Source: Smallanthus sonchifolius (lineage: Eukaryota > Streptophyta > Magnoliopsida > Asterales > Asteraceae). From it: a stretch of 64,000 nt of DNA. The notes beneath the pieces are model-generated. The model was not told the DNA's origin, searched no databases, and saw only the letters and a list, made by a program, of their open reading frames with translations. The position numbers and the translations under genes are program-made. Location: the NCBI GenBank assembly GCA_023525975.1, contig CM042020.1:112391207-112455206 (forward strand), read 5' to 3'. This document shows positions 34,098 through 44,519 of this stretch, one piece after another; position 1 is the first letter of the stretch, and each line of letters begins with the position of its first letter.

Positions 34098-34414
34098 TTT
34101 GTTCTATAAGACAAGAATTCAATGTCATCACGCTAGTTAACAAATAAAATTCAATAAGTACTGTAAGATGTTAATATACACTGGCCATCTGCAATTAACC
34201 ATTACACTACCTTTCGCTTTCTATTTGACCCCCTTTGTGATTCCATCAGAATACAAGTCCTTACCTAACCCTTTCTAAGGCATACTGTATATGTAAATAT
34301 ATACTACCTTCATACCTGATGTTGTGGCTCGAGTTACCCGTACTGGCATCCGCTTTCGGTCTCATTCACAGTTTAAGTTCAGACGTTGGGAGTGTCCAAA
34401 TCTCTCAAACTATT

Positions 34415-34427
34415 GCTCTGATACCAA
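34415..34427 (-). other. Primer binding site of element G (tRNA-iMet)
   Basis: The minus strand reads TTGGTATCAGAGC, complementary to the 3' end of initiator methionine tRNA, 2 bp from the LTR edge. Confidence 0.9.
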
Positions 34428-34429
34428 CT

Positions 34430-36643
34430 TGTAAGGCCCCAAACCCGGGAGGCCTCACTTGTTGGATTTACTCATTCACAAACAGTTCTTAACTTGAATA
34501 TCACATAACGCAGCGGAATCATTCATTCATCATAATTAAAACTTGTTCATACATGCGGAAGCGTAACGCTATCAAATACATAAACATAACATAAACAACT
34601 TATAACAGGATGCCAGTCTTCATATCATCCGGGTAACTCCTTTCGCTTGCCAAGCATCACCGTCCATCATCATAACATGCCCTTAACCTGAATGTGCATA
34701 CTAAAAAGTCAGCTACGCTGGTGAGTTCTAGCTTTACATAAAACCTTAACATAAACATTTTGCCAAAAACATAACATACATTTGTTTAACAAAAGCGTAC
34801 GTAAAACATGCAATAACTTAACATCATCGTAACATAAGTCAACATAAACCGAATCTGCGCCTTCTTGTAACTGTCAATTCCATACCTCGCATACCAGCGG
34901 ATGAACTTAAGGCTCGTTACCTCTAAGTCATCCGTCACACAGGACCCCTAAGGCTCGTTACCTCTAGGTGGACCAAACATGAGCCTTAAGTTCTAGCTTT
35001 ACATAAAACCTTAACATAAACATTTTTCCAAAAACATAACATACATTTGTTTAACAAAAGCTTACGTAAAACATGCAATAACTTAACATCATCATAACAT
35101 CGTAACATAAGTCAACATAAACCAAATCTGCGCCTTCTTGTAACCGTCAATTACATACCTCGCATACCAGCGGATGAACTTAAGGCTCGTTACCTCTAAG
35201 TCATCCGTCACACAGGACCCCTAAGGCTCGTTACCTCTAGGTGGACCAAACATATGTCTCCTAAGGCTCGTTACCTCTAGGTTGACCAAACATACGTCTC
35301 CTAAGGCTCGTTACCTCTACGTAGACCAAAACATACGTCTCCTAAGGCTCGTTACCTCTAGGTAGACCAAAACATACGTCTCCTAAGGCTCGTTACCTCT
35401 AGGTAGACCAAAACATAACTTAGGCACTATTTCCCCGCAAGGAATAGTACCTTCCATCGGGATCCTGGTAATCCCATGGGTGACCGTCGTCACCGCATCA
35501 TCAACCAGTTGTATAACCGTTAGCCAGCCACAAAGGCCCCCCGTAAGGTGAGGCCAATACATACATACATACATACCTTAGCTCCCGTAGGAACTCGTGG
35601 CAGATTCGTTCATTCGTGACTTTCAAAAACCTTTACCTCATTTTAGTTAAAGCATTAGTACGTTTTATTAAACAAAACATCATCTCTTTCGTAAACCTTT
35701 CGTAAACTTCATTTGGCAAAACATTTCATAAACATCATCTCGTAAACATCATTTCGTAAACATCGTTTCGTAAACCTCATTTCAAACATCATTTCAAACA
35801 TCATTCCGTATGTATGCACACCAGCCCAAAAACATTTAATTAAAACATTTAAAAGAGGGCTTCTAGAACTCACCTTATAAGATAGTCTCGGTTGTCCTAA
35901 ACAAAGGCCCAACAACGTCACTTCCGATCTGAATTGATTAGTTAAATACACATCAGACCCAATCCCGACTCTAACGGTTTAACCTTCTAAACATACTAAC
36001 TTTACTTAAACAACCTGATGTCTGCGTACTTAGCAAGTGCGCAGACCCTGCTTCCTGCGTACTTGATAAGTATGCAGGATCCTCTTCCTGCGTACTTGAT
36101 AAGTACACAGCGCCCTCTTCCTACGTACTTGATAAGTACGCAGGACCTGCTCCGTGTGCACTTGATAAGTACGCACGATCTGTTTCTTCACAAAACCCTA
36201 ACTTTCGCATTCCAGTCTGATCACGTCAAGATCCCGAACCTGTTTACATTCAAAACGTTTGTTTTCCATTAAGGAACTCAAATCTATGTTTATCTTTCAG
36301 TTTTATCCGTGAAAACGTTACTTTTTCACCCAAAACCCGAAAAACCCAAAAACGAACAAAAACTAAGATTTAGGCCCGATCGTTACCTGAATCGAGTTTC
36401 TGATCCTGAGGTTCTTCTCACGAGCTATGGAGCAACACTTTGCTGAAATCTAGGGTCGATCCGCCAACTTTCTCTCTCTATGGTTTCTCTCTCTAGAACT
36501 TGCAAATGAGAGAAATGATGGAGACCATGGCTATTTATAGGGGAGGCTCCCCTTCCAGCCCGCCGACCCATCCGGCCCGACCCGACATGCCTCGTTCGTT
36601 TATTTCATCATTTTAACTGTCGTTTTATTTTTGGGATGTTACA
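34430..36643 (-). repeat. 5' LTR of element G (2.21 kb) with a 265-bp internal duplication
   Basis: It begins TGTAAGGCCCCAAACCCGGG and ends TTTTGGGATGTTACA. It exceeds the 3' LTR by about 290 bp because 34725-34989 is repeated from 34990. The second copy matches the 3' LTR at several marker positions where the first differs. The TATA box is at about 36530-36542 (minus). Confidence 0.9.
36020..36180. repeat. Array II hairpins in G's 5' LTR
   Basis: TGCGTACTTGATAAGTAnGCA-type palindromes occur four to five times, matching 28905-29055. Some copies carry a single unpaired change (for example AAGTATGCA). Confidence 0.8.
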
Positions 36644-36710
36644 ATATGAGGCGGGTTATTGGCTTGGCGAGCACATAGCGAACCGCTATGTTCATGATGT
36701 CGGTCTGTTA

Positions 36711-39236
36711 TGTCACACCCCGACCGATGGCGGAATCATCGGGGCGGGACATGTAAGACTGTTCATAGCACATGGTTGATTAAATTAAAATATATTAAAG
36801 TTAAATTTCCATTACAAATAATCCAAGTACAAAACCAAATTCAAACAAGAAACATAAAACAACTCATAAAATTCTTGATTTAAATTGCTAAGTCCAAATC
36901 CTATATTGAACACGTCTTGAATCAATCTCACATATTGGGGCCTGAAACATGAATAAAATAAAGTCAACTAAAAAGTTGGTGAGTATAACACAGTTGTATG
37001 TAGATAGCATATAGTTGAAAACAAATCCTTTACAAAACATGATAAAATAAGGCATTTATGGGGAGCAGCTATTGTGTAACCATGTACAACCAAACCTTGT
37101 AACTAGCATGCAAAAATTATGTTGTCGGTTTCAATCACTGCGCACCATGGGTGGGTTTGTCAGACTCAATAGATCTATCATTGAAAACTGTCGGCTTATA
37201 TAGTTAATGATTGCACATAATCGCATACAAAGGTTAGCACAACTAGCACTCGGGCACAAAGCTCAAATTTTGCACACATGTATGTAAATAAGATTTTTGC
37301 ACTTGTGTTGTTTGCGTAAATGTAAATGTGTAATGTGTAATGTGTATAGAGTTCATGTTCCACCCCAAAAGTGTAAAAGAGTAAAAAGGGGTTGTGAATA
37401 CTCACTTGGTATGGAAGTGTAGCTAACAAAGATTATAGATAGCAAATATGATCCTCGAAATGCACAATTTAACCTAAAAAGTAATGTGTATTGAATCAAA
37501 TAGATGCATAAAGTTTAAGTCTAAGATGAAAGTTGAATTTGTGTATAAAACTATTGATTTGTATTTAAAAGTATTGAATAAAATATATAGAGTTTGAAGT
37601 AAAAATATTTTTGAATCAATTTGATTAGGTTTGAATTGGATAATTGAATAAATATATAATTATAGTTTATGAAATAATGTAAATATTAATTGTAATTAAG
37701 TATAAATAAATAAATGATTTTGATTTAAAATGTAAATTAAATAAATAATCATTATCTTATTTATTTATAAATTTTGTAACTTAATTATTTAAAATATCAT
37801 TTAAGTGTAAGATAATAAATATAAATTTAATTTTTCATAAAATTTTAAATAAATTATATTTATGCCAAGATTAAACTTTTAAATCCATTTTTAAATACAG
37901 AAAACATATTTTTATAAAATCGAAACATTTATTGATCGAAAATTATAAATTTTAATTCTGTTACAATTTCTGAGTCACATACGACCGTGCCTCGGAAGGG
38001 CACGATCGTGCTCAAGCCAGGGGCGCGACCGCGCTAGTCGGGGCACGACCGGGTTGATCAAACAGAGGGCACAAACTAGACCAGTCAACAGGCACGACCG
38101 TGCCTTGGCCCGGCACGGCCGTGTCTATGATCTTTAGACACAACAGAGACTAGCCCAAAGGGCATGACTAGGTCTGGACAGGAGGACACGACCGCGCCGC
38201 TATTCGACACGACCGCGCTGCTTGAGGCACGGCCGCGCTAGATGATTAGCGCGACCGTGTCTCTTCCAAATCAGACACGAATTGACAAATTCTTGTATTT
38301 TAAACGCTGGAATTGTTAGGGCTTTTGATTAATGGGTTATTACGAGTCTTTTCATATAACTTAATTGCATGTACATCGTGTTTAAGCAGGGATTCGATTA
38401 AATCATTTTTTTATAAAACATGAGTTCTGATTCAGATCGATTTCTATAATGGAAGCCCAAATTGAATAGGGGCTTTTGATACTGATACTGAAATGAATGA
38501 ATTAAAGGTTTAAGTTACCCTGAACAGTAGCGAATCGATGGATATTGGTAGAGAGGAAATTCCGGCGACGGCGAGATTGAGTTCCGGTGATCCTTGTTGC
38601 ACTCCGGCCAATCCAGTCAGTCCAAAACTTCTCGGGAGGGACGAGTGACACGAATATCTTGCTTGAGAGAATACGGATTGCAGGAGAGAATTTCTTGGTT
38701 TTCTTGAAAAGCTTTGAGAGAGAAATTTCGAGATTGGTAATATGAAACTGAGGCGTTTGAATAATTTGGAAAGCGATAATACGTTTGATAAGGGAAAAGA
38801 AACGGATGGATGTTACGGATTCGAACGATCGGGTAATTAAAGTTGCAGTTACATTTCAGCTGTTTCACAGGCGCGACCGTGCCTAAATTTGGCACGACCG
38901 TGCCTAGGCACCGGGCGCGATCGTTCTAGGACCAGTCGCGCGATCGTGCCGAGGCACTTGGCGCAACCGTGCCAGGACGAAGCACGACCGTGCTAATTAG
39001 GGTTTCTTGATAAATTTTCAACTTTAGTCCTTGACTTTTTCAGGTTTGATTAGTTTGAAATAAATAGTTACTTGTATAGCGTTTAAGTGTATATAATCGA
39101 GCAAAACTTGTAAATTTGTATTGAATCATTGCATTTAGTTTACGGTAAGCAAAATAACAAGGCAGTGCACGAGTATTGAATTTGAAATTGCATTACATTG
39201 AATTGAAATATGAATACTAAATTCAGAGATGTTACA
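36711..39236 (-). repeat. 3' LTR of element H
   Basis: It begins TGTCACACCCCGACCGATGG and ends CAGAGATGTTACA. It contains two clusters of CACGACCGTG-type palindromes (37980-38275 and 38870-38996) and an AT-rich middle. Confidence 0.93.
37980..38996. repeat. CACGACCGTG / CGCGACCGCG palindrome clusters in LTR H
   Basis: About nine palindromes lie in 37980-38275 and six in 38870-38996, among them GGCACGACCGTGCC, GCACGATCGTGC, GCGCGACCGCGC and GCGCGATCGT. Stem bases vary on both sides (CACG..CGTG against CGCG..CGCG) while the centre stays GACC or GATC. The other LTR has the same clusters at 45790-46075 and 46685-46806. Confidence 0.8.
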
Positions 39237-39250
39237 GTCTCCCCATGTTG
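39237..39250 (-). other. Polypurine tract of element H
   Basis: In element sense CAACATGGGGAGAC abuts the 3' LTR. Confidence 0.8.
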
Positions 39251-39270
39251 AGAGAATTTTGTCCCGAAAT

Positions 39271-42200
39271 TTAGCTAGAGGATACAACAGTATTAGTAAA
39301 AAGATGAGGGTACTTGAGCTTCATTTGGTCCTCTCGCTCCCAAGTGAACTCAGGACCACGCTTAGATTCCCAACGAACTTTGACAATAGGAATGCGACTT
39401 CGCTTGAGCTGTTTGACTTCACGATCCATAATTTCCAACGGCTTCTCAACGAAGTGCATCGTCTCATCAATGTGCACGTCGTCAAGCGGTATATGGAGAT
39501 TTTCATCAGCGAGACACTTCTTCAGATTAGATATATGAAATGTAGGATGCACATTTCCAAGAGATGGAGGTAACTCGAGCTTGTAAGCCACTTTCCCAAT
39601 CCTTTCAAGGATTTTGAATGGACCAACATAACGAGGTGCTAACTTGCCTTTCTTTCCAAAGCGGATCACGCCCTTCCATGCAGACACCTTAAGAAGAACA
39701 AGATCACCGACTTGGAATTCCAAGGGTTTTCGCCGTTTGTCGGCATAACTCTTTTGCCGACTCCTCGCTACTCGAATATTGTTACGGATTTGAATAATTT
39801 TGTCGGATGTTTCTTGAATTAACTCGGGACCGGTGATTTGTGCTTCACCAATCTCGTTCCAACAGATAGGAGAACGACACTTGCGACCATAGAGAGCTTC
39901 AAATGGAGCCATGTTGATACTTGTGTGGTAGCTATTATTGTAAGAAAACTCAATGAGGGATAGATGTGAATCCCAATTGCCCCCAAAATCGATTACGCAA
40001 GCTCTAAGCATGTCTTCAAGAGTTTGGATTGTTCGCTCGGTTTGACCAACAGTTTGGGGATGGTAGGCCGTGCTCAAATCCAATCGTGTACCAAGAGCAG
40101 TTTGGAGAGATTGCCAAAATCGAGAAGTGAACCGGGCATCTCGATCAGATATTATGTTCAAGGGAACACCATGGCGACTCACGATTTTGTCGATGTATAT
40201 TCGGGCTAGTTTCTCAACCCGATAGTCTTCACGGATAGGCAAGAAATGAGCAGATTTGGTGAGTCGATCAATGATCACCCAAATACTATCATAACCACTC
40301 GAGGTGCGAGGGAGTTTGGTAATAAAATCCATGGCTAAGTTCTCCCATTTCCACACGAGAATTTCTGGTTGTTCAAGCAAACCAGAAGGACGTTGATGTT
40401 CGGCTTTGACTTTGGAGCAGGTTAAACATTTGGCAACATAAAGAGCAATGTCCTTTTTCATACCGGGCCACCAATATTGTTGGCGAAGATCTTGGTACAT
40501 TTTATCCTCACCAGGATGAATAGAGTAACGAGTCTTGTGAGTCTCGTTCATGAGAAATGTGCGGAGATCATCGCGATCGGGAACCCAAATACGGTTCAAG
40601 TAATATAGTAGGCCATTGGGTTTTGATTCAAGAAGAAGTTCAACACCACATGACATTTCTTCGTACATGTTACCCTCGGTTACCGAGACGTGTTGAACTT
40701 CTAAAATACGGGTTTGAATATCGGTTTGAATACGGGCACAATGAAGCATAACATGTTCCTTTCTACTCAAGGCATCGGCTACAACATTCGCTTTGCCAGG
40801 ATGGTAACGAATCTCGCAGTCGTAGTCGTTAAGGAGTTCAACCCAACGTCGTTGCCTCATATTAAGTTCTTTTTGGTTGAAAATATGTTGAAGACTTTTG
40901 TGGTCGGTGAACACCACACATTTCGTGCCATATAGGTAATGTCTCCAAATCTTTAACGCGAATACGACCGCACCTAACTCGAGATCGTGCGTCGTATAAT
41001 TCTTCTCATGAACTTTGAGTTGCCTTGATGCATAAGCGATTACTTTGCCTCGTTGCATGAGAACACAACCAAGACCTTGGTTAGAAGCATCACAATAGAC
41101 AACTAAATCATCGATTCCATCGGGGAGAGTCAATATAGGAGCATTGCACAACTTTTGCTTGAGGGTTTGGAAAGCTTCTTCTTGTTTCGGTCCCCATTCA
41201 TAAGTCTTACCCTTGTGGGTCAAAGCGGTAAGAGGGACAGCAATCTTTGAGAAGTTTGAGATGAAACGACGATAATAACCCGCAAGACCAAGAAATGAAC
41301 GAACTTCGGTAGGAGTCTTCGGGGCATTCCAATTCTTAACCGCTTCAATTTTTGCAGGATCAACATGAATTCCTTTGTCGTTGACAATATGACCAAGAAA
41401 TTGAACTTCCTTTAGCCAAAATTCACATTTGGAGAATTTGGCATAAAGTTGTTCCTTCTTTAAGATATCCAAAACCAATCTAAGATGTTCTTCATGGTCG
41501 GATTTAGTCTTGGAATAGATTAAGATATCATCAATGAAAACGATCACGAATTTATCAAGGTACGGTTTGCACACACGATTTATGAGATCCATGAAAACTG
41601 CGGGTGCATTGGTTAACCCGAAAGGCATAACCATGAACTCGTAATGACCATACCTTGTTCGAAAAGCAGTCTTAGGAATGTCATCTTCTTGAACACGAAG
41701 CTGATGATAACCGGATCGAAGATCAATCTTCGAGAAACAAGTAGAACCTTGAAGTTGATCAAAGAGATCATCGATTCTAGGCAAAGGATAACGGTTCTTG
41801 ATAGTAAGTTTGTTGAGTTCGCGGTAGTCAATACACATGCGAAATGATCCATCCTTCTTCTTAACAAATAAGACGGGTGCACCCCACGGTGAATGACTCG
41901 GACGGATGAATCCCTTGTCGGAGAGTTCTTGAAGTTGACTTGCAAGTTCTTGCATTTTAGAAGGTGCAAGACGATAGGGAGCTCTAGCAACAGGGTTAGC
42001 TCCCGGTATAAGATCAATACGGAACTCTACTTGACGAACGGGAGGAAGACCGGATAAATCCTTAGGAAAAACTTCGGGGAAATCCCAAATGATAGGAATG
42101 TCTTGGATACTCTTCTCCTTGAAAACCTTTTGAACAATATGAGCTAAGAAAGCAATGTACTTCTTTCGTAAGTACTTTTGAGCGGTAGTACACGACATCA

Positions 42201-43812
42201 ACTTAAGTCCCTTGCAAGGCTTTTCACCAAAAACTCTTAAGGTTTCTCCCGATGGTAGCGGAATTTGGATACACTTTTCAAAGCAAATGACTTCGGCATG
42301 ATGATTTGATAGCCAATCCATACCTATGATAATATCAAAGCTTCCTAGTGGCATTGGAACAAGGTTGATTGGGAATGTGTGATCATTAAGTTCTAAAGAG
42401 CAATCATAGATAATGGACTCAATTGTAAGGGAGTCACCATTTGCTACTTTAACGGTAAATGTTTTCTCTAATTGGGACCGAGTCTTTGCAAGTAAAGGTT
42501 CAAAATTAAGTGACACAAAACTTTTATCGGCTCCGGTATCGAATAAAATGGAGGCATATTGACTATTAACAAGAAACGTACCGTTGACCACGTCATTGTT
42601 GGTTTGAGCTTCGTTGGCGTTTATGTTGAACGCACGCCCACGAGCTCCACCTTGTCTAGCATTTGTAAGTCTTGGACATTGATCACGAAAATGGTTCGGG
42701 TCACCACACTCATAACAAGCACGCCCATTAGCAATGGCGGGAGCACCTTGGTTAGCCACTTGAGGTACGTTTCGGTTTGGAGGGTTGACCTGGCCCGTAA
42801 GAGCTTTGGTCCTACAAACACTAACCGTATGACCATATCTCCCACAATAAGTACAAAGGCGACATGGGATAGTTTGAGGATGATGAAAATTGCAGGTGGC
42901 ACAAAGAGGGTAGATCCCAACATATGGCTTTTTAGCCGGCGCTTGAACCATAGGTGCAGCTTGGTTGACGGGGACAGCAGGAGTAACCACAGCAAAATTT
43001 CTAACCTTCCTCTTTCTATTATTGCGAGAAGGCTCGGTTGTGGCTTCTTTGTTGTGAGTAGGAGGGGTTACAGTTTCAGAAACTTTCTTAGTACCCTTCT
43101 TAGTAAGTGTTCCCGCTTTCACATGGTTATCAATTAAGGTAGCGGATAGACGAATAGCATCCTCCAGAGTAGCAGGATTTCTACCTAAGACAGTATCTTG
43201 GATTTGTCTTGGTAGCCCACCAATATACTTCTCGATACAACGGCACAAAGGAGTGACCATGTGGGGCACTAGAAGACTCAACTCATGGAACCGAGTTGTA
43301 TATGCTAAGCTTTCCCCGCTATCTTGGGCAAGATCCCAAAATTCAGCTTCTAGCTTTTTCACTTCATTTCGAGGACAGAACTCCTCGGTCATAAGCCTTT
43401 TGACCTCATCCCAAGGTAAGGCCATAGCTACATCAACACCCCTATTCCTTTTCTCCCCATTCCACCATGTAAGTGCCCGTTTTTGTAGGACACTTGTAGC
43501 ATGACGAACACGGAGGTTGTCGGGACAGTCACTATTGAGAAAGGTATTCTCAATGCTTTTGAACCATTGAAGGAGTCCAGTAGCTCCTTCGGTACCATAG
43601 AACTTTAGGGGATTGCACGAGTTGAAGTGCTTGAAGGTGCATTGAGATGGATTGTTACCACCATTTCTACCATTATTACCACTATTGCTTCCATTTCCAC
43701 CATTGTTGCCATTGGTGGCACCATTGGCTTGGGTGAGTTGTGTCACCAATTGGGTGAGAATAGCAGCAATGTCGGTGTTGGCGTTGGTTGCGGGAGCACG
43801 ACGAGGAGGCAT
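39271..43812 (-). CDS. gag-pol polyprotein of element H, 1513 aa, intact
   Basis: I take MPPRRAPATN at 43812 as the start, because the in-frame ATG five codons upstream lacks family resemblance. Residue numbers count from that upstream ATG. Gag core ~105-200 (ALTWWNGEKR, FCPRNEVKKLEAEFWDLA). CCHC knuckles at 325-338 and 371-384. Protease ILFDTGADKSF with D430. Reverse transcriptase with D702 (KIDLRSGYHQL) and FIDD at D766/D767. RNase H with D913, E950 and D975. Integrase HHCC at H1097, H1104, C1134, C1137 and catalytic D1167, D1228, E1264 (35 residues between the last two). The C-terminal IVKVRWESKRGPEFTWERED is chromodomain-like at 1455-1510. No stop or frameshift breaks the 1.5-kb-codon frame. 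These enzymes copy element RNA into DNA and insert it. Chromovirus of the long-LTR (Tekay-like) kind is my best placement. Confidence 0.96.
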   Translation of the reverse strand: MPPRRAPATNANTDIAAILTQLVTQLTQANGATNGNNGGNGSNSGNNGRNGGNNPSQCTFKHFNSCNPLKFYGTEGATGLLQWFKSIENTFLNSDCPDNLRVRHATSVLQKRALTWWNGEKRNRGVDVAMALPWDEVKRLMTEEFCPRNEVKKLEAEFWDLAQDSGESLAYTTRFHELSLLVPHMVTPLCRCIEKYIGGLPRQIQDTVLGRNPATLEDAIRLSATLIDNHVKAGTLTKKGTKKVSETVTPPTHNKEATTEPSRNNRKRKVRNFAVVTPAVPVNQAAPMVQAPAKKPYVGIYPLCATCNFHHPQTIPCRLCTYCGRYGHTVSVCRTKALTGQVNPPNRNVPQVANQGAPAIANGRACYECGDPNHFRDQCPRLTNARQGGARGRAFNINANEAQTNNDVVNGTFLVNSQYASILFDTGADKSFVSLNFEPLLAKTRSQLEKTFTVKVANGDSLTIESIIYDCSLELNDHTFPINLVPMPLGSFDIIIGMDWLSNHHAEVICFEKCIQIPLPSGETLRVFGEKPCKGLKLMSCTTAQKYLRKKYIAFLAHIVQKVFKEKSIQDIPIIWDFPEVFPKDLSGLPPVRQVEFRIDLIPGANPVARAPYRLAPSKMQELASQLQELSDKGFIRPSHSPWGAPVLFVKKKDGSFRMCIDYRELNKLTIKNRYPLPRIDDLFDQLQGSTCFSKIDLRSGYHQLRVQEDDIPKTAFRTRYGHYEFMVMPFGLTNAPAVFMDLINRVCKPYLDKFVIVFIDDILIYSKTKSDHEEHLRLVLDILKKEQLYAKFSKCEFWLKEVQFLGHIVNDKGIHVDPAKIEAVKNWNAPKTPTEVRSFLGLAGYYRRFISNFSKIAVPLTALTHKGKTYEWGPKQEEAFQTLKQKLCNAPILTLPDGIDDLVVYCDASNQGLGCVLMQRGKVIAYASRQLKVHEKNYTTHDLELGAVVFALKIWRHYLYGTKCVVFTDHKSLQHIFNQKELNMRQRRWVELLNDYDCEIRYHPGKANVVADALSRKEHVMLHCARIQTDIQTRILEVQHVSVTEGNMYEEMSCGVELLLESKPNGLLYYLNRIWVPDRDDLRTFLMNETHKTRYSIHPGEDKMYQDLRQQYWWPGMKKDIALYVAKCLTCSKVKAEHQRPSGLLEQPEILVWKWENLAMDFITKLPRTSSGYDSIWVIIDRLTKSAHFLPIREDYRVEKLARIYIDKIVSRHGVPLNIISDRDARFTSRFWQSLQTALGTRLDLSTAYHPQTVGQTERTIQTLEDMLRACVIDFGGNWDSHLSLIEFSYNNSYHTSINMAPFEALYGRKCRSPICWNEIGEAQITGPELIQETSDKIIQIRNNIRVARSRQKSYADKRRKPLEFQVGDLVLLKVSAWKGVIRFGKKGKLAPRYVGPFKILERIGKVAYKLELPPSLGNVHPTFHISNLKKCLADENLHIPLDDVHIDETMHFVEKPLEIMDREVKQLKRSRIPIVKVRWESKRGPEFTWEREDQMKLKYPHLFTNTVVSSS

Positions 43813-44504
43813 TTTACAGATTGTCACAAGACAAGAAAAATTGTGAGAACTTATGAGATTTGATAGGATTTAATAGAATGAGATAACAAAATAAAATAGA
43901 TATTCTTAGTTTGGATTGTACTCAAAAGTGACAAAATCACTTGAATACCATGACACATTAAGGTTAATTAAACTTATATAATTTTCAAGGAGACATGCTT
44001 TAGCCTATAAGTAAACACTCATCTCGGGAATTCCCAGGAAAGCATACGGGTCCCTCGGTTGATTGGGATTTATGCGAAATGCTTTCCTAGACAGAAAACC
44101 CAAAATACAGGTGTCACCCTTCCAGATTGCACGTGTCCTCAAATAATTTCACAAGTTTAAAAACCTTAACGAAGAAATAAAAAAAAATTTAAAGATTTTT
44201 TTTTTTGCTTCAAGAGTTCTTCCACATGCTAAGAAAGGATAAAGATAGAAATATTATGAGGTTTTAGAATATAGGAAATGATATTATTTATTTAATTATT
44301 AAGAATATCCTAATAATTCATGGATTTAAAACACATAAGTCACCATAATGCAATAATAAGTAATCATACTAAACATGTAACATATAACATATAGCACATA
44401 GCATGTAACACATAGCACAAAAATCATGAAGCATAGTATAAGTGGGTGTCCTAAAGTTATAGTCTAGGTCAAGGTGTCTAATAACCTAATTCCCTATAAC
44501 CAAC
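43813..44504 (-). other. Leader of element H, no ORF
   Basis: About 690 bp between PBS and gag is AT-rich with A/T runs (44178-44210). It shows no coding frame comparable to that upstream of gag in element A. Confidence 0.6.
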
Positions 44505-44518
44505 GCTCTGATACCAAT
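44505..44518 (-). other. Primer binding site of element H (tRNA-iMet)
   Basis: The minus strand reads ATTGGTATCAGAGC, one base from the LTR, complementary to initiator methionine tRNA. Confidence 0.9.
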
Positions 44519-44519
44519 C

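Larger units (their letters stand above)
27595..36643 (-). mobile_element. Gypsy element G (chromovirus-like), defective
   Basis: The perfect TSD ATATG lies at 27590-27594 and 36644-36648. In minus-strand order it has the 5' LTR (36643-34430), PBS (34427-34415), gag, protease, RT-RNase H, integrase, chromodomain end, PPT (29535-29519) and 3' LTR (29518-27595). Total length is 9.05 kb. Long frames remain, but at least three frame breaks and an RT active-site deletion make it non-autonomous. Confidence 0.93.

Noticed and set aside
42559..43137. 192-codon plus-strand frame opposite gag of element H
   Set aside because: It is an antisense shadow of the intact gag-pol, with no independent domain or promoter signal.
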